Shown here one piece after another: positions 57,766 to 64,000 of a DNA stretch of 64,000 nt. Position 1 is the stretch's first letter; each line of letters starts with the position of its first letter. The notes under the pieces were generated by a model. That model had not been told where the DNA came from and did not search any database. It saw only the letters and a program-made list of their open reading frames with translations. The stretch is from [Phialemoniopsis] sp. UDSM-2020 (Eukaryota; Ascomycota; Sordariomycetes; Thyridiales; Thyridiaceae), in assembly GCA_018873225.1 (NCBI GenBank), contig JAEILZ010000004.1, positions 3,720,001 to 3,784,000 on the forward strand, in the 5' to 3' direction. The position numbers and the translations under genes were made by a program.

Positions 57766-59781
57766 TTAGTGCACTTCAAATCGTTCAAGGCATCCTGCTC
57801 TTTGACGCAGAAGCTCTGCCGGATCTCCCTTCGACTCCCAGTGCACATACGCTTCGCCGATATTGACCCAGTGGTCTTCAACTTTCCGGAGAAAAACAGG
57901 CGGTAGATCATCACAATAGACAACTATCCGGTCCCCCGGTTTCAACCCAAGTGGCCCACGTCCGAAAAGACCTCCTCTTGTGTAGAAGAAGCTGTTATCA
58001 CGACAAGAAGCGACCTCGCGAGGAGATAGTGAGCTCACACTATGTTCGTACTCTGCCTCCCATTGTTCAATCTCTGCAGAACTCATGCCGCGATGAAATT
58101 CATATAGAAGTTCCTCTCGAAGCTCCTCGAGTGTTTCGAGACCTAGCCTTGCGGCGGGGTTCAGTCGCCCCGGGGCTATCATTGCATAGTCATCCTCCAG
58201 CTGTGACCGAAAGTAACGTGCCTCGGACTGTGTCGGGTGAAGGATGACGCCCCCTCCGTTGCCGCCAGAGGAGAGATGCGTTCTGAATATCACGTGGAAC
58301 AGTTGATGTAGAGGATTGATCCGATGGCGAAGATATTTGGCCCTCGAGAAAGCCAAGAACTCCGCTGCAAACAGAGATATGAAGAGGGCGTCGCGCGTGT
58401 TCAGGTCAAGGACGTCCCGAACTTCATCGACCACAACACCGGAAAACCTGAGAACGCCAGAAGTCGAGATCTCTACTAGTGCTAGATCCCCTATGTCTGG
58501 CTCGTTCAAGTTGCTGGGCTCCGGTGTGTATCGATATTTGTAGTATTCAGGCCAAAGCTCACGCAGGTCAGGAAGCCACGTGGGCAAATGACATTCTTGC
58601 CGCTGTAGGGTATGCCCCGAGTAGGCTAGAGCCTGATGAAGTAGGAAAATGCTTTCTTCGGGGCAGTCGTCCGCCAACTCTACTGTCGCCTGATACCAGC
58701 GAGTATAGACTTCCCTCACTGACTGGCTGTAGTCCGCCTTGAGGTTTGGTAGATTAAGAAGACCTAGCATGCCGTATACATAGTCTCGCGGGTCGGTCGC
58801 CTCCATGCCGTTCTTTGCAAAGTCTATCACTATCCCTTCGCGCCTGAGACCAATATTCGGGGGTTTGAGACATTTGATCATTGTGGCAGTATAAAAAGTC
58901 TTCGTGTGTACTTCGATCTGCTGTGCAAGACGCCAAGGCAGATTTTGATACAACGCAGTCGCATTCGACTTGAAGGTAGATAGTAGTTCGTTGACGGTGA
59001 TAATTTCCTCGAAAGGGAGGGCCTCTGGCCCGCACACAAAAATATTGCCTGTGGGCAGGGCGCGTACGACTTCCTGGACAATCCAGACTCTTTCCCAGTA
59101 CTCATCTCTGGCAAAGAACGATATGCCTTCCCAAAGGGGATCGAAGTCATCGCTTGTGTTCATCAAGGCATACTGTTGCTTCAAGAAAGCGAGACCCGTC
59201 TCAAGATAGTCATCGACCGATGTGTGAAGAAGCATGGCAGCAAGCTCGCGCATGTATACCAATGCATCATCCAGGCGACGGTGGTCTGGTGCACCGAGCC
59301 AGGAGATTACCACGGCAGCCCTGGAGTAGATGTCCCCAATCTTCTGGACTTCCGCACTGCGCTCATTCATGTCGCTCTGGTTGATACAAATTGCATCAAC
59401 CCAGAGTGGCAGACTGGCAGAGTGACTAGGAAGATAGTGATTCATTCCGACAGCGCGGAACTGACGCAAAGCGTTGGCGAGATTGTCTGTCACATGCATA
59501 AAATGACCATTGACTAGGATTGCGGTCGTTATTTCCGGGTCTCCCCAGACATATGACAGGGCAGCGTAATGTTGGAAAGGACGATGCCGTACGAAGGGGG
59601 CCATTGTGAGCCGCACCGAGATAGGATCGCTGTCGTGTGCCGCGGGTTCGATCGTGATAACACGTATTGTTTTCTCATGATGAGGAGAGTTAAGTGGCAG
59701 GGGCTGATAGATGGCATCTCGCACATCTGGCTCGATTATTCTCGCCATGGATGGCGGCCGCGCTTCGATGCTGGCATCCAT
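57766..59781 (-). CDS. HET-domain protein, left member of head-to-head pair
   Basis: One exon, 671 residues, ATG at 59781. HET motifs in order: YAALSYVWGDPE (~72-83), LWVDAICINQSDMNER, IYSRAAVVISWLG and YWERVWIVQEV. Beyond them lie DPRDYVYGMLGL and, at the C-terminus, GLKPGDRIVVYCDDLPPVFLR, a block commonly seen at the end of this HET subgroup. By family it is an incompatibility/cell-death protein. It starts 287 bp from, and divergent to, the other HET gene at 60069. Confidence 0.92.
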   Translation of the reverse strand: MDASIEARPPSMARIIEPDVRDAIYQPLPLNSPHHEKTIRVITIEPAAHDSDPISVRLTMAPFVRHRPFQHYAALSYVWGDPEITTAILVNGHFMHVTDNLANALRQFRAVGMNHYLPSHSASLPLWVDAICINQSDMNERSAEVQKIGDIYSRAAVVISWLGAPDHRRLDDALVYMRELAAMLLHTSVDDYLETGLAFLKQQYALMNTSDDFDPLWEGISFFARDEYWERVWIVQEVVRALPTGNIFVCGPEALPFEEIITVNELLSTFKSNATALYQNLPWRLAQQIEVHTKTFYTATMIKCLKPPNIGLRREGIVIDFAKNGMEATDPRDYVYGMLGLLNLPNLKADYSQSVREVYTRWYQATVELADDCPEESIFLLHQALAYSGHTLQRQECHLPTWLPDLRELWPEYYKYRYTPEPSNLNEPDIGDLALVEISTSGVLRFSGVVVDEVRDVLDLNTRDALFISLFAAEFLAFSRAKYLRHRINPLHQLFHVIFRTHLSSGGNGGGVILHPTQSEARYFRSQLEDDYAMIAPGRLNPAARLGLETLEELREELLYEFHRGMSSAEIEQWEAEYEHSVSSLSPREVASCRDNSFFYTRGGLFGRGPLGLKPGDRIVVYCDDLPPVFLRKVEDHWVNIGEAYVHWESKGDPAELLRQRAGCLERFEVH

Positions 59782-60068
59782 GCTCAACGGCGCTAAGGAA
59801 ATGAAGGCAGCTTTTCAAAGACAACTCAGACGTCGAAATAAGCATAGACGACTAGTCGTTCGATTAAGCATAAAAGATCGATCTGCGATCACTAATCGAG
59901 GCGTTGGAAGTGAATGATGCCAGTAGCGCGGGCGCAACATGATGCCGATTGAGGTGGTCGCGATGTTGGCACTGCCACGACCAGGCGGCGAACCCCGCTT
60001 TGACTGCATATGCGGCTGAACTAGGCGTCAATCCTTGTCAGGCCCTCTCGAGAAGCTTGGACTGTCTA
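59782..60068. promoter_or_regulatory. Shared 287-bp region between two divergent HET genes
   Basis: Both HET genes start at its ends, so it probably acts as a two-way promoter. CATAAAAG at ~59868 is the only TATA-like motif I see. Confidence 0.4.
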
Positions 60069-62999
60069 ATGTCGTCGCTTACTACATCTCTACGAGGCAT
60101 CAAAGAGGCTAATATCGCCATGTATCTTCCGAGATGGCCTCGGGCTCGTGAAGAAGCCCACTCGGCACCCGATTCTGTGAGCGGAAGCGTGGGCAATGCT
60201 AGGGCTGATGGCGATGATCTCCTTGGGCGCGCAAGGTCCACTGCCGCGAATGCTTCGATCGTGGCCCCAGGCGAAAGCCCCAAGACAGCGCCGCTGAAAT
60301 CTCACGATGAATTGCCACATCGTCTTAGCAACTGGCAAGCCCTCTCGATGCTGGATGATGGAACCATCTTACATACCTGGCGGCGGACCGACTGGTGCCC
60401 TAATTGCAAGCTCTGTGCCCTCTTTGTCAGCGAGATTGATAGGGCCGGCCGCTTCAGCGCTCGGGTTACGCAAATCTGGTAACGAATGACTTGCATTATT
60501 TGAGGATGGGAGCCTATATTGACAGGGAACAGGCGATTTGCAAGCGCATACGTAGCTCTCAGAGGCTGGGTAGCTCAAACGACATTCGAACGTAACATTG
60601 AAGAAGAAGTGGACCAGAATGAGTCTGATGACTGGCACACTGAAGACCATGGGAGCAGTATTGCCAAAAACGAATGCCTTCTCTGTAATCCTATCAAAGC
60701 TGCGGATCTAAGGAAGGAGAGTGAACACTTGGATCCCGCAAAAGCCTACTTGTTTTCCATGAATATGGTCGAGGCGATAGAAGTGACACGGCGGTACCAT
60801 TCATTTGCAAGGGTGAAAAAGGTCCTGGATCCGTTCTTGCTCAAGAGCGAAAGGGCGCTGACCGTCATGAAAGACGTCCTCGGCCCTCACCCAGGCTCCG
60901 AGTTATGTCTTGTTTGCGAGTTTGTCTCAAAACATGCGGAGGACCAGGAAAGCATGCCTAGCCTTAACACTCGCTACGATGAACTAAGCCTAGCAAGGCG
61001 GAGGGACCTGATCCGGAATCATAAGCTACCCTACCCACCTGGTAGAAGCTTTGAAGATGAAAATATTCGCAAGATCACAATGGAGTTGGTTAAGAAGGGG
61101 TCCTGGCACGGGCTCGCTCTTAACGAATACAAGCGAAGTGCAAAACATCCCTGGACTCGACAGGAGCTCCGCGGTACGATCGGTTTGCCTCCTCTTTCAA
61201 GCTCTTCCTCGTTCGGTCCTACCGGACCGCCCGAAGGAGAACGACTATTGCTCCGTGGACCTGGCCCACCAAATTTGCTTAGCATCCCAGCAGAGGGAGC
61301 GTCACCACCGCCAGAAGAGCTAGAAAAGGCGTACAGGCAGCATTCAAAGGACTTGGAAGCTTTCGTAGCCCTGAATGGAGATCGTGTCGGCTCGGCGCGC
61401 CTTGTTCAAACCAAGTTTGATGTCGGCCTCATCAACTTTTGGCTCACAAGCTGTCAAGCGAAGCACGGCACCGCGTGTAGACGGGACACGGAGCATAAAG
61501 CACCCCAAGGCATGATTCTCATCGATACCGAGGATATGTGCCTGCGCCATGTGGGAGACGGGAGGCTGCCAAGCTACTTTGTCCTCAGCTACGTTTGGGG
61601 AGCTGTTGCTCAGCCTGTGCTAACGACCCACAACCTTGAGTTGTGGACACAACCTGGCGCACTGAAGCTCAGCACTGTTCCAAAGACGATCCGCGACGCA
61701 ATCATTCTGACCAAAGAGTCTGGCCTAAGGTATTTATGGGTCGACGCGATGTGCATAGTGCAAGATGATGCCGAGCTCCGAAGCATACAGATCCAGCAGA
61801 TGTACCTTATTTACCACCAGGCCGAGCTGACCATCATCGATGGGAGCGGCAGCGATTGCATGAATGGACTCGCGGGTATCAGCGATCTCGACGACAGACT
61901 TGATAAGGAGACCATATACACCATCGGAGATGTTGCTCTTTCTCGCGTACTCCAAGAGCCACGCTACAGCCTGGAAGCATCTCCCTGGAGAACAAGAGGC
62001 TGGACCTTTCAAGAGGAACTTTGCTCCCGCAGAGCTGTGGTGTTTCTTCCGAACGTTGTCTTGTTTTCTTGCACGAAGGTTGTATGGAGGGAGGACCTTT
62101 GTCTTGAAGGCGAGCAGGTCCCACCATGTAAGCCGACAGGGTTCCTCAACTCACTGCCAGCTCCCTCGGCCCATCGCATGGACCCCGAGGAACGGGTTTC
62201 GATCTTCCGAGACCTGGTCAAGCAGTTCACCAAGCGAGTTCTTACACGCATTGACGACATTGAGAATGCATTTGCTGGCATTGCTGGTATGCTCGAGTAC
62301 GCGATTGGGCCGCTTTACCACGGCATCCCGGAGAAGGATTTTGCTCATGTTATTGACGGCTGCTGGTTCTGGAACATGGGTGTCCGACAACGCTCGGGGT
62401 TCTCATCTTGGTCCTGGACCGGATGGATCTACGCTGCAGAGCAAGCAGACACTGGCATCGCACCACTTCCGTCTCTTGGGTCCACTGTCGGCTTGCTTCA
62501 GTTCTACAAGCTTGAAGGGGCATCTGTGCATCCGCTATCCTCCGATGTGCCACCGAACCTCCCCACAAGAGAGGACCTGCGAGAGCACTTCATGCCGGAT
62601 TGGACTCATTTGAAACTTTGGCTGGACGAGCACGACAGTGTTCACGGGGGTCCCACTAGGGGTCTAATAGGCTTCTTTACCAGTTTGCTGTATCTGCGAA
62701 TACGTGCACCTCGAGGACTAGCCGCCGGGCGGTTTCGGGAGGTCAGTGTATGCGACCCAAGCACGCGGGATGTGCTTACCACTCTCACTCTACTGGAAGA
62801 CTTTTTGAAGGACAGAGAAACACTCCAACCATTCATCGCCACCGCTTACTCGAGCACAAGCCAGTCTTTCCGTCTCATGCTTGTGGAGGTCAACGATGGG
62901 GTATGCACCAAAATCAACGTCACGGCTCCGAGACGCATGATTCACGAGAACAAGTGGTGGAGCCTTAGACCGGAGAAAAGATTCATCATCATGAAGTAG
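60069..62999 (+). CDS. HET-domain protein, right member of head-to-head pair
   Basis: Two exons, 60069-60478 and 60533-62999 (54-bp intron, GTAACG..AACAG, phase 2), 958 residues. The N-terminal ~400 residues are not a known domain; they hold CPNCKLC (encoded at the end of exon 1), ECLLC and ELCLVC, cysteine pairs usual before long HET domains. The HET domain has YFVLSYVWG (~486-494), YLWVDAMCIVQDD (~537-549), TRGWTFQEEL (~623) and, further on, FSSWSWTGW. A start upstream of 60069 in the same frame has no ATG. Partner and trigger unknown. Confidence 0.88.
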
Positions 63000-63071
63000 G
63001 GCATAAAATATTGCTGAAAGCGCTGGACAGAGCCTTCATTCCCGCTGCTACCCTGGGTTTATGAGGGTCCT

Positions 63072-64000
63072 TCATACGCTCTGCAGCGCAGTAACCTTGA
63101 GCGCACGCGCTTTCCGCGTGGCAGTAGGCTTGGGATCGAGCAGATCGAAGCCGTGCTGCAGACCAGGATAGATGTGCAACTCAACATTCACCTTCGCCTC
63201 CTTGAGCAACCGCGCGGCATACACAGTCGCCTCGGGCGCGAGGATGTCGAGACACGGGGCCTCTATGAAGGCGTCGGGCACGCCGTGCAGGCTCTTATTC
63301 TGCATCGCCGCGATGTACTCCACGCCCTCGACGTCGTCCACGGGGCCATTCGGGTCCTTCTTCAGGATCTGGGTCCACGCCTCGAGCGCCTCCTCCGGGT
63401 GCCAGCCGAGCAGGGGCTTCATCTCCGGGTTGCAGTGCGGGGTGCGGCAGTCGAGCGAAGGGTACGTCAGGAGCTGCTTGGCGGGCATGGGGCTGTGGTT
63501 CTGGTCGCGCGCGTACACGCACAGGCCCGCCGCGACGCCGCCGCCGGCGCTCTCGCCCAGGACGGCGATGCGCGCGGGGTCGATGTTGAACTCGCCGGCC
63601 TTGGACTGCAGCCACTGCAGGGCCGAGTAGGCGTCCTTGATGATGCCGACGCCGGACATCTCGGGCGCGAGGCGGTACTCGACGCTGAAGAGCTGGAGGC
63701 CGCTCTCCTTGGCCAGCAGGGCGGTGTACCTGTCCGTGTTGGCCACGGTGCACGTCACGAAGGCGCCTGGGTGGAAGTGCAGACCTGCGGATGTGGGTCC
63801 TGCCGCCGTTGAGCTCGCTGCTGTGGGAATGTACTGGTACACTGCGATGGTTGCCCCGTCCCAGGCGGTGATGTCGTGCTTCACTCGCTTGACATCATCG
63901 CACGGGTCAAAAGCAGCGGCAAAGGCGTCGAACATCTTGGGAAAGTCATTGCGCATGGCCGCGAGCTTGAAGTCGGGATTGCCTCTCTTCAAGTCTGTTG
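63072..64000 (-). CDS. Alpha/beta hydrolase (Abhydrolase_3, HSL type), N-terminus cut off
   Basis: The frame is open from the right window edge to the stop at 63072-63074, at least 309 residues. The nucleophile elbow GESAGGG and the preceding EYRLAPE are typical of the hormone-sensitive-lipase group, as is the closing IYPGLQHGFD with the catalytic His. The oxyanion loop, normally HGGG, reads HPGA (in LHFHPGAFV), which is unusual. A cytosolic esterase or lipase; substrate unknown. It is convergent with the HET gene, 72 bp away. Confidence 0.85.
   Translation of the reverse strand, partial: TDLKRGNPDFKLAAMRNDFPKMFDAFAAAFDPCDDVKRVKHDITAWDGATIAVYQYIPTAASSTAAGPTSAGLHFHPGAFVTCTVANTDRYTALLAKESGLQLFSVEYRLAPEMSGVGIIKDAYSALQWLQSKAGEFNIDPARIAVLGESAGGGVAAGLCVYARDQNHSPMPAKQLLTYPSLDCRTPHCNPEMKPLLGWHPEEALEAWTQILKKDPNGPVDDVEGVEYIAAMQNKSLHGVPDAFIEAPCLDILAPEATVYAARLLKEAKVNVELHIYPGLQHGFDLLDPKPTATRKARALKVTALQSV

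Noticed and set aside
63153..63812. Plus-strand frame opposite the alpha/beta hydrolase
   Set aside because: Antisense of a clear hydrolase frame; no recognisable domain.
1..64000. tRNA, rRNA, CRISPR arrays, bacterial operon or ribosome-binding features
   Set aside because: No convincing tRNA boxes were spotted by eye and the DNA is clearly fungal nuclear, so prokaryotic elements do not apply. A tRNA scan was not possible.

Overview
The window looks like nuclear DNA of a filamentous ascomycete (Pezizomycotina, most likely a Sordariomycete or a close relative; the genus cannot be named from sequence alone). Genes lie on both strands. Their introns are short (about 50-90 bp), with GT..AG ends and CTNAC/CTGAC branch sites. 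The family mix is typical of this group: four HET-domain proteins, an NB-ARC/TPR NLR-like protein, a CmcJ/AsaB-type oxygenase, a Dal5-type MFS transporter and fungal secreted cysteine-rich proteins. Every multi-exon model below was read codon by codon and its intron phases agree, except where stated.

Layout: 0-3.3 kb holds three members of a tandem family with a BIR-like domain and a C2H2 finger (the first cut by the window edge). 3.4-5.9 kb is a TRP-like (Flc/Spray) membrane protein. 6.4-7.9 kb is a fungal-specific transcription-factor-domain protein. 8.6-10.4 kb is a secreted type-B carboxylesterase. 10.7-14.0 kb carries two paralogous secreted cysteine-rich proteins in a gene-poor stretch. 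14.9-18.1 kb is an NB-ARC/TPR protein, divergent from an orphan membrane protein (19.2-20.7 kb). 21.0-22.2 kb is an AsaB-like oxygenase with a damaged C-terminus. 24.7-27.2 kb is a ten-exon amidase. 27.5-29.0 kb is a choline/GABA-type permease. 30.2-31.1 kb is Mediator subunit MED18.

The right half holds two single-exon HET proteins (31.2-32.8 and 35.0-37.1 kb) around a zinc-independent MDR reductase. Next come a P450 of the phenylacetate 2-hydroxylase type, a membrane dipeptidase, a Dal5-type transporter, a phenol-hydroxylase-type FAD monooxygenase, a zinc alcohol dehydrogenase and a general amino-acid permease. A 5.4 kb gene-free region follows. The window ends with a head-to-head pair of HET proteins and a cut alpha/beta hydrolase.

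Two themes stand out. One is self/non-self recognition (NLR, four HET genes, the orphan membrane family). The other is uptake and oxidation of small aromatic or nitrogen compounds (P450, FAD monooxygenase, dehydrogenase, amidase, permeases). Whether the latter genes form one regulated cluster is inference only. The least described elements are the BIR-like/C2H2 tandem family, the cysteine-rich pair with duplicated upstream DNA, and a small hairpin-bearing repeat that appears on both sides of the dipeptidase gene.
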